A DNA stretch of 64,000 nucleotides from Bacteriovorax stolpii (GCA_945881775.1 CAMCVE010000011.1:25408-89407), one strand, 5' to 3'; numbered from the stretch's first letter, positions 19,225 to 29,675 are shown. Numbers and translations are program-made. Notes: generated by a model from the sequence alone, not told the origin.

Positions 19225-21384
19225 TTAAACAACAGGACCTGTGTCGTTGTTGGAGCCCTCGGCTCCACCATCGGAAACTTCTAGAATCAGCTGATCATCG
19301 AGTTTTTTCTGAATCGCTTTCTGGGTTTCCTCGGCGGCCTTACGGTTGTTCAGATAAGAGCGGAAATGCTGTTCTATGCGCTCGCCAAATTCGTAGTTCG
19401 TCTTCGCCGCAAAGCTCCGATGAGCGATGTAGAGGAAGCTGAGCTCCGAGAGAGCGAGGCTCTGTGTTTCAGCGCGAAGTCCCGTGAGAGCATCGTGACA
19501 GCTCTCAATTGTATCCCCAGTGCGTTTCTCCCAGCGACGGAAGAAGACATCGTGACGTGCGATATTGAGGCCCGCTTCGATCTCGACCATCTTCACTTCG
19601 GTTTCGCTCGTGCCCATGAACCAGAGAGTCGTTGCGCCAACGGCCCAACTGTAGCCCTTGAAGAGATCAGCCGTCTCGACGGGAACACCGAGGAAAGCAT
19701 GCCCTAGGTCAAGTGCGGCAGCGGCCCAGCCCACCACAGGTAGCAGGTAAGTCGCTGTTGCACCGACGCGCGAGAGCGTGTCGACATAGATTTCGTCTTT
19801 GCGGTCCTGGTCGTCGGAGGCGCGGTACTCGATCACGCCCACGGTGATCTGCGTGGCAGCCACGACGAGCGTGAGAACACCGGTTGCCGTGCCGTTCTTA
19901 ACGTACTTGTTGTTTTTAGCAGCAGCGAGAAGCTGCGTGGCTTTGGGGCTGAGAGTGCTCGTGACCTTCACGCCGACGTTCTGTAAGGAGACCACGCCCT
20001 TCAACGCCCAAGCGACGGATTTGAGACCAGCGCCAATGGCGCCTGAGTTGGCGGTGCGAGCCATCTCATTGACGGCCTTGGCGGCTGTCGGAAGTGCCGC
20101 AAGAAGCTTCGCGAGCGAGAGGCTACCAAGCGACTGAAGTTTTCCGAGAGCAGGAATCGAGGCGGCAACTCCGCTTCCGATCTTCACGGCGCGGTCTGCG
20201 TCGCGAGCGATGGTGGCAGCCATCTGAAGCGTGCGAATCATCATCTGCTCTTCGCCGGAGACGGCACTGATCGCGTACAAGATCGTGCGGCCACTGCCTT
20301 TGACGTCTTGGAGGCTCAGCTCAAGCCCGCTCTTGAGGAAGGGATTTCCACGTTGCTTGTCGATCAGATAGCCAAGGCGAATGCGAGTCTCGCCGTCTTT
20401 TTCGACGATCGCTTTATTGCCGAGCAAACTTTTGAGAGCCATGAGATCGTCGTTTCCAGGCTTGTCGCTTTGGCCGAGAGCCACTTTCAGACGCACACCT
20501 TTGAGGAAAGACTGAAGTTGGGGATCAAAGAGCGCTGTGCCCGGATCGACGATTGCTTGTGTGAGCATCGCAACAGGCAGGTAGCGGTTGTGCACGCGGT
20601 TAGGAACTTCGTAGCGTTTGATGAGAGACTGCACCTCTTTGGTGATCTCTGCGATCGCAACGCCGCCATCAATGATTTCAGAGATGAAGCCGTTAGCTAA
20701 TGAATAGCGCCGGGTTAAATCGCGGTCGTCGAGGTCAACCCCCAAAGCTGTTGTGTCGGGAGTCTGCTCCGATTCGTCTTTGTTCGGAAAGTCCGATTCG
20801 GCCTGGTCGCTGCGCTCACGACGAGCGCTCGCGATATTTTCAGCAGTGAGCGCGTAGAGATCGAAGGCGTAGGTTTCGTAAGCGGGATATTCAATCTGGC
20901 CTTGAGCCTCGTTGCCGGGGAAGAAGTAACTCTTCAGAAGCATCTCAGCAAACATGACTTCCGAATCGGAACTCGTGTTGAGAGCGATACGCGAATCCAT
21001 GATGGCTTCGTTGATGAGATAGCTCGCCTCGAGGAAGGGGCGCAGGAGATGGCGACCATTGAACGTTCGGCTGAACCAGCGGCCGGGCAAATAACTCCTC
21101 ACTTGGCCAGCGGCATTCTCAAGCTTCTTGCGCGCGACCTTCGAGAGTGTTTCGTCATTCTTGAGGACGTCGCGGAGGAGCTCGTAGGACTCGGGCCAGT
21201 TGCGGTAGTCCTCGAGCAAGACACGCGCGCGATAGACCTTCGAAAGCGATGACTCGAGCATCGATGTGTTGTTTAGAACCGCGCGTGATTCGGAACCCAG
21301 ATCGTTCGCGTGAGCGGCTGGCCCCCCGAAGACTAGAGTGAAAAGAAGAAGCAGGAGGGTGACAGGACTTGTGCGTTTCGTCAT
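19225..21384 (-). CDS. Large exported/membrane protein of unknown function
   Basis: A 719-residue protein with a clear signal peptide (core LLLLLFTLVFG, cleavage after AHA). Most of it is helical and charged; around residues 440-610 it turns Ala/Gly-rich with hydrophobic stretches such as GVLTLVVAATQITVGVIEY and a later one near LLPVVGWAAAALDLG. This could be a membrane-inserting or pore-like region. I recognise no family. The start at 21384 has AAGGCGG upstream and directly follows a good promoter, so the open frame further upstream is not used. It is monocistronic. Confidence 0.7.
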   Translation of the reverse strand: MTKRTSPVTLLLLLFTLVFGGPAAHANDLGSESRAVLNNTSMLESSLSKVYRARVLLEDYRNWPESYELLRDVLKNDETLSKVARKKLENAAGQVRSYLPGRWFSRTFNGRHLLRPFLEASYLINEAIMDSRIALNTSSDSEVMFAEMLLKSYFFPGNEAQGQIEYPAYETYAFDLYALTAENIASARRERSDQAESDFPNKDESEQTPDTTALGVDLDDRDLTRRYSLANGFISEIIDGGVAIAEITKEVQSLIKRYEVPNRVHNRYLPVAMLTQAIVDPGTALFDPQLQSFLKGVRLKVALGQSDKPGNDDLMALKSLLGNKAIVEKDGETRIRLGYLIDKQRGNPFLKSGLELSLQDVKGSGRTILYAISAVSGEEQMMIRTLQMAATIARDADRAVKIGSGVAASIPALGKLQSLGSLSLAKLLAALPTAAKAVNEMARTANSGAIGAGLKSVAWALKGVVSLQNVGVKVTSTLSPKATQLLAAAKNNKYVKNGTATGVLTLVVAATQITVGVIEYRASDDQDRKDEIYVDTLSRVGATATYLLPVVGWAAAALDLGHAFLGVPVETADLFKGYSWAVGATTLWFMGTSETEVKMVEIEAGLNIARHDVFFRRWEKRTGDTIESCHDALTGLRAETQSLALSELSFLYIAHRSFAAKTNYEFGERIEQHFRSYLNNRKAAEETQKAIQKKLDDQLILEVSDGGAEGSNNDTGPVV

Positions 21385-21694
21385 TGAAACCGCCTTTCCA
21401 GGCTGCTTATAGCGGAATGGCGCGCACCGCGTCAAAGACTTTTAACAAGGATGCATCCAATACAATCAATTATTTATAGCTAGAACGATGTCAAAATGGA
21501 TGACCAGAAGCCCAGAGAAGCACACCTTGCCTCGCCTTAGCTTTTGCTGTCCGCTTCAGGAGACAGCAGAACAATGCGAAAATCACGGGAGAATATTCCT
21601 CCTGCGAGAGCGACTTCGCAATAGAGGCATCAAGGGTAGAGAACGAGGGTGACGTCTTGCTTCTTTTGAATCACGAGGCCACCTAGCAGGGGAC
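21385..21694 (-). other. 310-bp intergenic region between the 719-residue protein gene and mreB
   Basis: Besides the promoter listed separately, it has an AT-rich stretch near 21460-21480 and a 7-bp inverted repeat TGCTGTC/GACAGCA (21545-21551 and 21562-21568). No T-run follows the repeat in either direction. I see no further gene or RNA. Confidence 0.4.
21406..21435 (-). promoter_or_regulatory. Candidate sigma-70 promoter of the 719-residue protein gene
   Basis: On the minus strand: TTGACG (21435-21430), an 18-base spacer, then TATAAG (21411-21406), preceded by an AT-rich stretch. Transcription would begin about 15 bases before the ATG at 21384, leaving just room for the AAGGCGG ribosome site. 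Confidence 0.55.
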
Positions 21695-22732
21695 TCAGTC
21701 GATCGTGACACCCTTGAGGTAGTCCATGTTCTCGAGTGCGAGGCCCGCGCCGAGAGCAACTGCCGCAAGCGGATCTTCTGCAAGGAAGACAGGAAGGCCG
21801 GTTTCTTCGCGCAAGAGCACGTCGAGGTTCTTCAAGAGAGAGCCTCCGCCCGCCATCACGATGCCCTTGTCGACAATGTCGGCTGCAAGCTCAGGAGGTG
21901 TGCGCTCAAGAGTGACCTTGACCGCTTCAACGATGCCGTTGACAGTCTCGGACATCGCTTCACGAATTTCGTCGGACGAAACTTCAATGGTCTTGGGAAC
22001 GCCCGCAAGCAAATCGCGGCCTTTGACTTCCATGGAAGTTTCTTTGCCAACAGGATAAGCGTTGCCGATGGTTTTCTTGATCATCTCGGAAGTGCGCTCG
22101 CCGATGGCGAGATTGTACTTACGGCGAATGTAGTTAAGGATCGACTCGTTCATCTTGTCGCCGCCCACGCGCACGGACTTCGAGAACACGATGCCGCCGA
22201 GAGAAATCACCGCAACGTCTGTCGTGCCTCCGCCGATGTCAACGATCATGTTCCCGCTTGATTCGGTGATAGGAAGTCCTGCGCCGATAGCTGCGGCCAT
22301 CGGTTGTTCGATCAGATAAACTTCGCGCGCGCTCGCCGAGAGCGCGGCTTCTTTAACGGCGCGCTTTTCGACTTCGGTGATTCCGTAGGGAATCGAGATC
22401 ATGATGCGCGGACGGAAGAGCGTCTTGTGCTGCTGCGCTTTTGCGATGAGCTGCTTGATCATCACCTGAGTGACTTCGAAGTCGGCGATGACACCGTCTT
22501 TGAGCGGACGAATGGCCTGAATGTTTCCGGGAGTCCGGCCAAGCATTTCTTTGGCTGCTTGACCGACTTCGATGACTTTCTTCTGGCCGCGATTATCGCG
22601 AAGGATGGCGACCACACTGGGCTCGTTGACGACGATGCCGAGGCCCTTTACGTACACCAAAGTGTTCGCGGTGCCCAGATCGATGGCGATGTCGTTGCTC
22701 AAAACGCCCTTAAAGGAGTTCCATAGTTTCAT
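21695..22732 (-). CDS. mreB: Rod-shape determining protein MreB
   Basis: A 345-residue bacterial actin. The full length and all actin-fold signatures are present: [15 protein letters not shown] (phosphate 1), [19 protein letters not shown] (phosphate 2), [13 protein letters not shown] and [12 protein letters not shown] (adenosine). It polymerises on ATP under the inner membrane and directs lateral wall synthesis. The usual mreC/mreD neighbours are not downstream; an unrelated gene follows after 310 bp, so this looks like a stand-alone mreB. Confidence 0.97.
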   Translation of the reverse strand: MKLWNSFKGVLSNDIAIDLGTANTLVYVKGLGIVVNEPSVVAILRDNRGQKKVIEVGQAAKEMLGRTPGNIQAIRPLKDGVIADFEVTQVMIKQLIAKAQQHKTLFRPRIMISIPYGITEVEKRAVKEAALSASAREVYLIEQPMAAAIGAGLPITESSGNMIVDIGGGTTDVAVISLGGIVFSKSVRVGGDKMNESILNYIRRKYNLAIGERTSEMIKKTIGNAYPVGKETSMEVKGRDLLAGVPKTIEVSSDEIREAMSETVNGIVEAVKVTLERTPPELAADIVDKGIVMAGGGSLLKNLDVLLREETGLPVFLAEDPLAAVALGAGLALENMDYLKGVTID

Positions 22733-22917
22733 GTTTACACGTTACGTTAAAACGCCAAGATCCTTCAACCCTTGGTAAAAATTTGCGCAAAGCATAATGC
22801 GGGGAATCATAGAATCCGCAAGATTCTCAAAAAAACCGTTGCCCTTACGCCGAAACTCGAAAAAGCGACGTGCCGCTGACATCGGCCGTCGCCGCTTTCC
22901 CTGCTATCCTTAAGGCC

Positions 22918-23622
22918 ATGGCGCGCAGCTTTTCCGGTCGATTTCTCATTCTCGGGATCGTCACTCTACCCTGGGGAGTGGTCGCCTCCGCGGTCAAAAC
23001 GCCCACCGAGCGCGGCGACAAGCTCCTGAGGCAGGCGGCCTGTGAAAACTTGCCCCAAAAATCGAGCGAGGATCTGTGGCGGGTTGCTGAGTGTTTTCGA
23101 AAAGAGGGCGACCCCAAGCAGGCCGTAGCCAGCCTGCGAGAGATTGTGCGCAAGGATCCGCGCGAGCTCGAGGCTTCGTTCATCGCAGCCTGGCTTCTAT
23201 GGGAAGACGGGCACCGCCGGGGCGGACGCGAGGAACAAGACAAGACCCGCGAGGCCCTTGAGGAATTAAAGTCTGCACGGGTGAACAATCCGAGTCACTG
23301 GCTCATGGACACGGAGCTCGGGGATTTCTACCTGCTGAGACTCAAAGCACCCGAACTCGCCTTTCCGGAATACATCAAAGCGCGCAGTCACTACGACGGC
23401 GACTTTGCCCGCAACGTCGAGAACGCGAGTCCTGGCCGCAAAGCATCGATTGAAAACCGTATCGCCCGCACAGCCGATATGATCGGACGCAAAGGCGAAT
23501 CTGTTGAAGCGAGTTGCCGAGCCCTTTTCTTCGATCCCGACGACAAAGAGGCCTTAGCGCGGATTGAAAGACTTTCCGGTTCTTGCGAGCGCAAAGGCAT
23601 CAAAGACCCTCGCTCGAAATAA
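22918..23622 (+). CDS. Exported TPR-like protein
   Basis: A 234-residue protein with a signal peptide (MARSFSGRFLILGIVTLPW..., cleavage near SA) and helical repeats of the tetratricopeptide kind, for example DLWRVAECFRKEGDPKQAV and ESVEASCRALFFDPDDKEAL. Three Cys residues occur in the mature part. It would act as a periplasmic scaffold. The ATG at 22918 is chosen since it begins the signal peptide; the frame is open 48 bases upstream. It is 12 bp before the MFS gene and likely cotranscribed. Confidence 0.7.
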   Translation: MARSFSGRFLILGIVTLPWGVVASAVKTPTERGDKLLRQAACENLPQKSSEDLWRVAECFRKEGDPKQAVASLREIVRKDPRELEASFIAAWLLWEDGHRRGGREEQDKTREALEELKSARVNNPSHWLMDTELGDFYLLRLKAPELAFPEYIKARSHYDGDFARNVENASPGRKASIENRIARTADMIGRKGESVEASCRALFFDPDDKEALARIERLSGSCERKGIKDPRSK

Positions 23623-23634
23623 AGGCGGTCCCAG

Positions 23635-24888
23635 GTGCAGCTTCGCTCCGAGAGAACTCTCATCGCTCTTCTGGCGGCGGTCCAGTTTACCCATATTCTG
23701 GATTTCGTGATCATGATGCCGCTCGGCCCCCAGCTGATGCGCGCCTTTGCGATCGACGCAAAAGCCTTCTCGGTCCTTGTTTCAAGCTACACTTTTAGCT
23801 CGGCGGTTTTTGGAATCATCGGCGCCTTCATCATTGACCGATTCGATCGCAAACACGCGCTCTTGTTTGCATTTGCAGGATTCCTGATTGGCACCTTGCT
23901 CTGCGCTCTTGCGCCAAGCTTTGAAACGCTTCTTGGAGCTCGCATTTTTGCGGGCGCTTTTGGTGGAGTCGTCAATACCTTGGTCTTCACGATCGTCGGT
24001 GACACCGTGCCTGAAATGAGGCGCGGTCGTGCCACAGGCACGATCATGGCGTCATTCTCGGTGGCGAGCGTGGTCGGCATTCCAATCGGGCTCTACATGG
24101 CGAGCGTTTTTAGTTGGCATGCTCCTTTTTTTGCACTCGCCTTCGGGGGATTTCTCACGTGGATTCTCTTTTCTGTAAAAATGCCTTCGATGCGCGAACA
24201 CATCGGAACAAGTTCCAACAAACCACTCGACCGAAGCCAGAATTGGCGTGAAGAACTTTCACGATTTGCAAGCGTACTTGGCGAGGCAAATCATCAACGC
24301 GCCTTTGCACTCACGACCTGCCTGATGTTCGCAGCATTTTCGATTATTCCGCTCCTAAGCCCTTACGTCGTCGGCAACGCTGGCTTGCCCGAAAAAAATC
24401 TTCCCCTGATCTATCTTTGTGGAGGAGCATGCACCTTCTTCACGTCGAGAATTTTTGGAGGACTGGCAGATCGTTACGGAAAATATCCCGTGTTTTTCGT
24501 ACTTGCGTCTGCATCGCTCGTTCCAATTTTCCTCGTTACGCGTCTTGGCCCTTCTCCGGTCGCCGTGATTCTTGTTACAACGACTTTGTTTATGGTCTTA
24601 GTTTCGGGACGCTTTGTGCCAGCCATGGCACTCATCACTTCAAGCGCCAATCCGGCTAAGCGCGGCAGCTTTATGAGCGTCAACAATGCCATCCAGCATC
24701 TTTCGTCGGGACTCGCTTCGCTTTCGGCTGGAGCGCTCATGACGACAACAGCCTCCGGTGGGCTCGTCGGCTTCGAAAAAGTCGGCTATCTCGCTCTTGG
24801 AATGACAGTACTGAGCCTCTATCTCGCGAGGCGTATTCGAAGCGGGTCGCTCAGCGCCCCTGCAGGGCACGATCAAGGTGATGTGTGA
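23635..24888 (+). CDS. MFS transporter (DHA1-like)
   Basis: A 417-residue major facilitator protein with 12 predicted helices. The loop 2-3 motif is present as DRFDRKHALL after the second helix, and helix 5 contains the AFGGVVNTL and GRATGTIMASFSVASVVGIP stretches typical of drug- or sugar-efflux DHA1 carriers. The substrate is unknown. GTG start at 23635, AAAGGCGG just upstream. It converges on mutS; the 78 bp between them hold a weak ATACGAA/TTCGTAT inverted repeat (24934-24960). Confidence 0.88.
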   Translation: MQLRSERTLIALLAAVQFTHILDFVIMMPLGPQLMRAFAIDAKAFSVLVSSYTFSSAVFGIIGAFIIDRFDRKHALLFAFAGFLIGTLLCALAPSFETLLGARIFAGAFGGVVNTLVFTIVGDTVPEMRRGRATGTIMASFSVASVVGIPIGLYMASVFSWHAPFFALAFGGFLTWILFSVKMPSMREHIGTSSNKPLDRSQNWREELSRFASVLGEANHQRAFALTTCLMFAAFSIIPLLSPYVVGNAGLPEKNLPLIYLCGGACTFFTSRIFGGLADRYGKYPVFFVLASASLVPIFLVTRLGPSPVAVILVTTTLFMVLVSGRFVPAMALITSSANPAKRGSFMSVNNAIQHLSSGLASLSAGALMTTTASGGLVGFEKVGYLALGMTVLSLYLARRIRSGSLSAPAGHDQGDV

Positions 24889-24966
24889 GTCGGGCGCCGC
24901 GATATCGACGACCTCAGGCCCGTAGTTGCTAAAATACGAATGACTTTATGTCTTTCGTATCAGTCG

Positions 24967-27582
24967 TTAAGCAAAAGGTAATGAGATGTTTTCTAAGGCG
25001 CGAGTGCGCAGCTCTTCGAGCAGGCTCCAAGCCGCTTTTGGGCTCAATGCTTCCAAATCCGTAGAGAGAATCTGTTCTTGGAGCTCCTTGAGACGCTGAA
25101 ATTCATCGTTATCCAGAGAGGGGGTCACGGAAAAAAGACTCAGCTGATCTTTGGTTTCGCTCCCGGCTTTTTCGAGTGCAGAAAGTCGATCCAGCTCCTT
25201 CTGCGCTCTCGACAGAAGCGACTGAGGCAAGCCGGCCCATTTGGCTACGTAGAGACCATAACTGCTCTCAGCGGCTGCACGCACGAGTTTGCGCAGGAAC
25301 ACGAGGTCCCCTTTCCACTCGCGAATCCCCATACTGGCGTTGAAGGCTTGAGGGAGGCGAGCGGCGTCTTCTGAGAGTTCGTGATAATGTGTCGCAAAAA
25401 TACACAAGGATTGAACACGGTCGTGCAAGTGCTCAAGAACCGCGCGAGCAATGGAGAGTCCATCGGTGGTTGAGGTGCCGCGACCGATTTCGTCGATCAG
25501 CACGAAACTTCTTTCGTCGGCCTCGCGCAAAATCGCTGCGGTCTCCTTCATCTCGACCATGAAAGTCGACTCACCCGCAAGAATGCGGTCACTGGCACCC
25601 ATGCGACTGAAAAAACCCGAACAAGCAACAAAGCGCATTGAGCGCGCAGGCACCTGGAAGCCGCATTGAGCCAGCAAAAGACAAAGTCCCGTTTGGCGCA
25701 TGAGCGTGGATTTCCCGGCCATGTTGGGTCCAGTAAGGAGCAGGAGACGCTCCGTGCGCGCATCGAGAGATAGTGAATTGGGAACAAAATCTTTGTAGAG
25801 CGCCTCCAGGATCGGATGGCGCGCCTCTTCGATGTCGAAGAAAACCTGAGTTGACTCTACGGCCACAGGTTCTGACCACGGACCATACGCAGAGAGCGAA
25901 CGGACCGAGTGTTTGACGCCAGCAAGGGCGTCGACAAACGAGAAAGTCTCAACAAAAACACGAAGCGCAGCGTCCAGAGACAATATCGAGTCAACAAGTT
26001 CGCCTACGATCTTTAGGGCGCGAGCCTCCGCCCTTGAGGAGGCCGACAAAATTTCGCGTTCGCGTTCGCGAAGCTCCAAAGTCGAGAAACGCTCACCACC
26101 AACGGTCGTCTGCTTGCGTTCGAAATGCACTGGCACCTTAGTGAGATGAGTCTTGGTGATCTCGATGTAATAACCAAAGACGCGGTTTGAGCGCACTTTG
26201 AGCGAAGCGATCTGAGTCTCTGAGCGCAAGCGTTCTTCGTAGTTGTGAAGCCAAGTTTCACTCTCGATATTGAGCGTTTGAAGCCGATCAAATTCGGCAT
26301 CAAATCCTGTGCGAATAAGCTCAACAGGCGAAAGCCCCTTTCGAAGTTCGACGTCGTCTTTGAGTGCGCGACGCAACTCGGCGCAAAGATCACCCAGAGG
26401 AGCAAAAATTGCGGGACCCGCGCTGAGCGTTTCACTCTGAAGCAGAGCCCGCCAATCATCGCTTCCAAGATCGACACCCGACAAGGCTTTAAGTGCGGCG
26501 CCGAGAGAATTGCGAAAGCGCAGAAGCTCGAGTGGCTGAGCCACTCCAACGCGGAAGCGCCCCAAGAGACGCTCAAAATCGTAGACCTCACGCGAGCCTT
26601 CCAGGAATTTTTGTTCATCCAGAGCTTCACGGAGAACCTTTTGCCTTAAGCCAATACGAGAGGCGCTGGCTAGCGGACGCGAGAGGATTTGCCGCAAGCA
26701 GCGGGACCCGACAACGCTCCCGCAGGAATCGAGAAGCTCATAGAGCTCCGGAAACACGGCCCACTGCTCGAGCACGCTTTGCGAGATATGGGCGTATTCG
26801 GGATGATGCGCCCCCGAGAGCGCCGCGAGTCCTTTGGCCTCGGGAAGCAGTCTCTGAAGAGCCTCGTGCGAAAGACGCTGCGTATAGGCAAGATACTCTT
26901 CGAGATTCTTACGAGCGTCGTTCGTGCCCCATGAGGTCCAGTGACATTTGCGAAGTCCCGCATCCTCAGGATCGAGCTCCCAAGCTTTGAGTTGCAGCGG
27001 ATCGCTGAGCCAGGTCGACTCAATCAGGATCTCCTTGGGCGCGAGTCGACGAACGAGATCCATCAACGAGGAGGGGGTGTCGAGAGATCCTTCAAAGAGT
27101 TTCGCTCCGAGTAAATCAAAGACCAGCACATCGACAGCTTTGGATCGCGCCTTGCGCGCCATCGAAACAAGCCAGTGCGGTTCGCGCCCATTGAGACGCT
27201 CAAAATCGATCGGCAAACCGGGTGTGAGGATTCGCACGATCTTGCGATCAACAAGCTTCTTGCCAGTGTCTTCTAGGTCTTCGACCTGATCGGCGATGGC
27301 GATCTTATGGCCCTGGGCAAGAATCTTTTCGATGTAGTTTTCAAGTGCATGCGCGGGCACGCCGCACATCGGGATCGGTTCGGGGTGGTTCTTGTTGCGA
27401 GCTGTGAGTTGAACTTCGAGGATCGGAGCCGCCTTGAGGGCGTCGTCGCCAAAGAGTTCGTAGAAATCTCCCAGTCGGAAAAAGAGCAGTGCTTGTGGAG
27501 CTTCGTCTTTGAGACGCCAAAACTGTTCGTAGAGCGGCGTTTTCCAGGCCGAAGCCTGGCGATCGGGGGACTGACTCAGCAT
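24967..27582 (-). CDS. mutS: DNA mismatch repair protein MutS
   Basis: An 871-residue MutS1. The N-terminal mismatch-reading loop LGDFYELFGDDA has the Phe-x-Glu pair; the ATPase has TGPNMAGKST (Walker A), LIDEIGRGTSTTDG (Walker B and following) and THYHEL. It binds mismatches as a dimer and recruits MutL. The ATG at 27582 places TPLYEQFWRLK about where other MutS proteins have it; an upstream TTG at 27651 also keeps the frame open, and neither has a good ribosome site. It lies about 100 bp downstream of the glycine-rich protein gene. Confidence 0.96.
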   Translation of the reverse strand: MLSQSPDRQASAWKTPLYEQFWRLKDEAPQALLFFRLGDFYELFGDDALKAAPILEVQLTARNKNHPEPIPMCGVPAHALENYIEKILAQGHKIAIADQVEDLEDTGKKLVDRKIVRILTPGLPIDFERLNGREPHWLVSMARKARSKAVDVLVFDLLGAKLFEGSLDTPSSLMDLVRRLAPKEILIESTWLSDPLQLKAWELDPEDAGLRKCHWTSWGTNDARKNLEEYLAYTQRLSHEALQRLLPEAKGLAALSGAHHPEYAHISQSVLEQWAVFPELYELLDSCGSVVGSRCLRQILSRPLASASRIGLRQKVLREALDEQKFLEGSREVYDFERLLGRFRVGVAQPLELLRFRNSLGAALKALSGVDLGSDDWRALLQSETLSAGPAIFAPLGDLCAELRRALKDDVELRKGLSPVELIRTGFDAEFDRLQTLNIESETWLHNYEERLRSETQIASLKVRSNRVFGYYIEITKTHLTKVPVHFERKQTTVGGERFSTLELREREREILSASSRAEARALKIVGELVDSILSLDAALRVFVETFSFVDALAGVKHSVRSLSAYGPWSEPVAVESTQVFFDIEEARHPILEALYKDFVPNSLSLDARTERLLLLTGPNMAGKSTLMRQTGLCLLLAQCGFQVPARSMRFVACSGFFSRMGASDRILAGESTFMVEMKETAAILREADERSFVLIDEIGRGTSTTDGLSIARAVLEHLHDRVQSLCIFATHYHELSEDAARLPQAFNASMGIREWKGDLVFLRKLVRAAAESSYGLYVAKWAGLPQSLLSRAQKELDRLSALEKAGSETKDQLSLFSVTPSLDNDEFQRLKELQEQILSTDLEALSPKAAWSLLEELRTRALENISLPFA

Positions 27583-27682
27583 GGCCGCTTTATAGGCGGC
27601 CCCTGCGTTTTGGACAAGCTTTTGAGAGGGAGCCGCAAGCCAGCGACTCAAATCAACAACCTAGGCTCTGTTGGGGTCGTGC

Positions 27683-29593
27683 TTAGCGGCGGCTGTTGTA
27701 CTGAACGCCCAAAGACAAGTTCGATCCACCGCTCGAATAGGGAGGATAGTAGATCCCCGTGTTGCCGCCCATGTAAGAGCCGCCCGCGCCGTATCCCGAC
27801 GAGCCATAGCCCATTCCCATGCCGCCGATCGAGCCGAGACCACTGAGACCCGAGCTGGCCGTTTGAGCAGCCATATAGGACTGGTAGCTCTTGCCGTAGG
27901 TTTTGTAGAGGGCATCGAGGTCTGCCTTGTAGCGCGATTGGGCTTTTGCCGCTTCATCCGCCTGACGTTGAATCGCTTGAGCGTATTGCTGCATCTGTTG
28001 CGCCATCAAGGTCGCCTGCTGAGCATCGTAGCCACCAGCACCGCTGCCATAGAAAGGTGTTTGACCGTAGAGACCGCCAGGTCCCCACTGTCCCATGTTG
28101 GCGCCGTTGCCGCCCCAACCGTTTCCACCATTGAGAGATCCGAAGGGACCGGGCATACCACCAACGCCTGAGCCAAGGCCGTTGCCACCCCAGCCACCGC
28201 CGGCACCACCTGGCCCGTAGAAGCCAGGAGTTCCGCCCGAGTAAACACTTCCAGGATAACGACCGGCTGCTCCGCCGTTGAGCCAAGGATTGCCGCCAGC
28301 ATAGCTTCCGCCTGTGCCACCGCCCATTCCACCACCGAATCCGCCACCAAGGCCTCCGCCGATCATGCCACCGCCACCGCAGCCGCCGAACTGACCAGAC
28401 CACGGAGCATAGGGAGGCACACCGCAGGTTCCGCCCATGACGCCGCCACCACCGAATCCACCGCCCATACCGGGACCGTAGAAGCCGCCACCGCCGCCGA
28501 CAATAATGCCGCCGTTGCCGCCGCACTGACCGTAAGGGCAGGCGCCGCCGTGACCGGTGTAACCGTAGCCACCGCCCCCATAACCATAGCCGCCGCCGGA
28601 GCCGTACATGCCGCCGATGCCGCTACCGGAGTAGGAGCCGCTCGGGAAGCCGAGTTCTTTGTTGTAGCTGAGAGCCATCTGCGCGGTTTGGTTGGCGCGC
28701 TTATTGGCGTCGTTCATCACCCAAAGAGGCGCGATGACTTTCGTGAGACCCAGCGTCGTGTTGGCGAGGGTGTCGTACCATTTGTTTTGCTGTTGAATGA
28801 CGACAACACCGCCACCTCCGCCGCCGCCACACTGGCCACCCATGAAATGGACGCCAGACGAAGCGTAGGAGTTATACTGAGACTGAGACATACGACGACG
28901 CATGTCCGCGCCGGCTTTTTCACATTCTTTCAGGATGGACTTAGCAAATCCCTTGAGAGCATTGGGGCTGTCGACGGTTTCGCGCACGGCGAGAACACGG
29001 CACGCGAAGCGCTCGTTGCCCGACATCACGTCAACATCATCACAGCTTTGCTCGCCACCACCACCGTCGCCACCTGAAGAGGAACCAAAGAATGCGTCGA
29101 GAGCTGAGAAGTTGCCGACTTGCGAAGAGTCATTGCCTGATCCAGCAACTTCTTCGAGGACAGTTTCACGAATCGCTTCGCAGCGGTCACGGAATTTTGC
29201 GAGACCATTGTTGTCCCTACGAAGATTTTGAAGAAGGAACATTTCGCACAGGGAGTTGCGATAGTCCGAATTCGCGAACGAGCGACTCCACTGGAATTTA
29301 TTGATATCGAGATAGCTGTCTTGCCAAGCGAGAGAGAGGGATCCGCCGCGCTCAAAAGGATTTCCACGAGGAAGACGACCGGTCCATCCACACTGAGCGA
29401 TGATTGCCGCACGATCGACTTCGCTGTCGTCAAGTGATCCACCGCTGTGGCCGCCACCGCCGGTTGAAGGGGGAGTGCCCGTTCCGTAATCTTTATCAGA
29501 ACCTGCCCAACCCACAGGCGCCGCAGCCAGCACAACAAATGCGAGCGTGCCATGCAGAGCAAGCCTATCCAAAGCGAAGAAACGTGGCATCAT
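27683..29593 (-). CDS. Glycine-rich exported protein
   Basis: A 636-residue protein. A signal peptide (cleavage near GWAG) is followed by a normal globular part of about 260 residues with eight or so Cys, then some 300 residues dominated by Gly, Tyr, Ser and Pro in runs such as GGGYGYGGGGYGY, and a Gln-rich helix before a final Gly tail. This looks like a surface or matrix protein. The composition produces long shadow frames on the other strand, which I dismissed. Repeated GGN codons make it prone to slippage. Confidence 0.75.
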   Translation of the reverse strand: MMPRFFALDRLALHGTLAFVVLAAAPVGWAGSDKDYGTGTPPSTGGGGHSGGSLDDSEVDRAAIIAQCGWTGRLPRGNPFERGGSLSLAWQDSYLDINKFQWSRSFANSDYRNSLCEMFLLQNLRRDNNGLAKFRDRCEAIRETVLEEVAGSGNDSSQVGNFSALDAFFGSSSGGDGGGGEQSCDDVDVMSGNERFACRVLAVRETVDSPNALKGFAKSILKECEKAGADMRRRMSQSQYNSYASSGVHFMGGQCGGGGGGGVVVIQQQNKWYDTLANTTLGLTKVIAPLWVMNDANKRANQTAQMALSYNKELGFPSGSYSGSGIGGMYGSGGGYGYGGGGYGYTGHGGACPYGQCGGNGGIIVGGGGGFYGPGMGGGFGGGGVMGGTCGVPPYAPWSGQFGGCGGGGMIGGGLGGGFGGGMGGGTGGSYAGGNPWLNGGAAGRYPGSVYSGGTPGFYGPGGAGGGWGGNGLGSGVGGMPGPFGSLNGGNGWGGNGANMGQWGPGGLYGQTPFYGSGAGGYDAQQATLMAQQMQQYAQAIQRQADEAAKAQSRYKADLDALYKTYGKSYQSYMAAQTASSGLSGLGSIGGMGMGYGSSGYGAGGSYMGGNTGIYYPPYSSGGSNLSLGVQYNSRR

Positions 29594-29675
29594 AAACCTC
29601 TCCCTAGTCTTCAGTGTAACCTATCGACGAAAAATCCTGTAAACTTGAGTCTAAGGCCAGGGAGGGCCGACCTGA

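Noticed and set aside
24934..24960. ATACGAA/TTCGTAT inverted repeat as terminator between the MFS gene and mutS
   Set aside because: Only 7 bp, a 13-base loop and no T-run; kept as a mention under the MFS gene.
28550..29077. Plus-strand frames opposite the glycine-rich gene
   Set aside because: The GGN-rich codons of the minus strand give Pro/Ala/Thr-rich open frames on the plus strand; no start signals or families.
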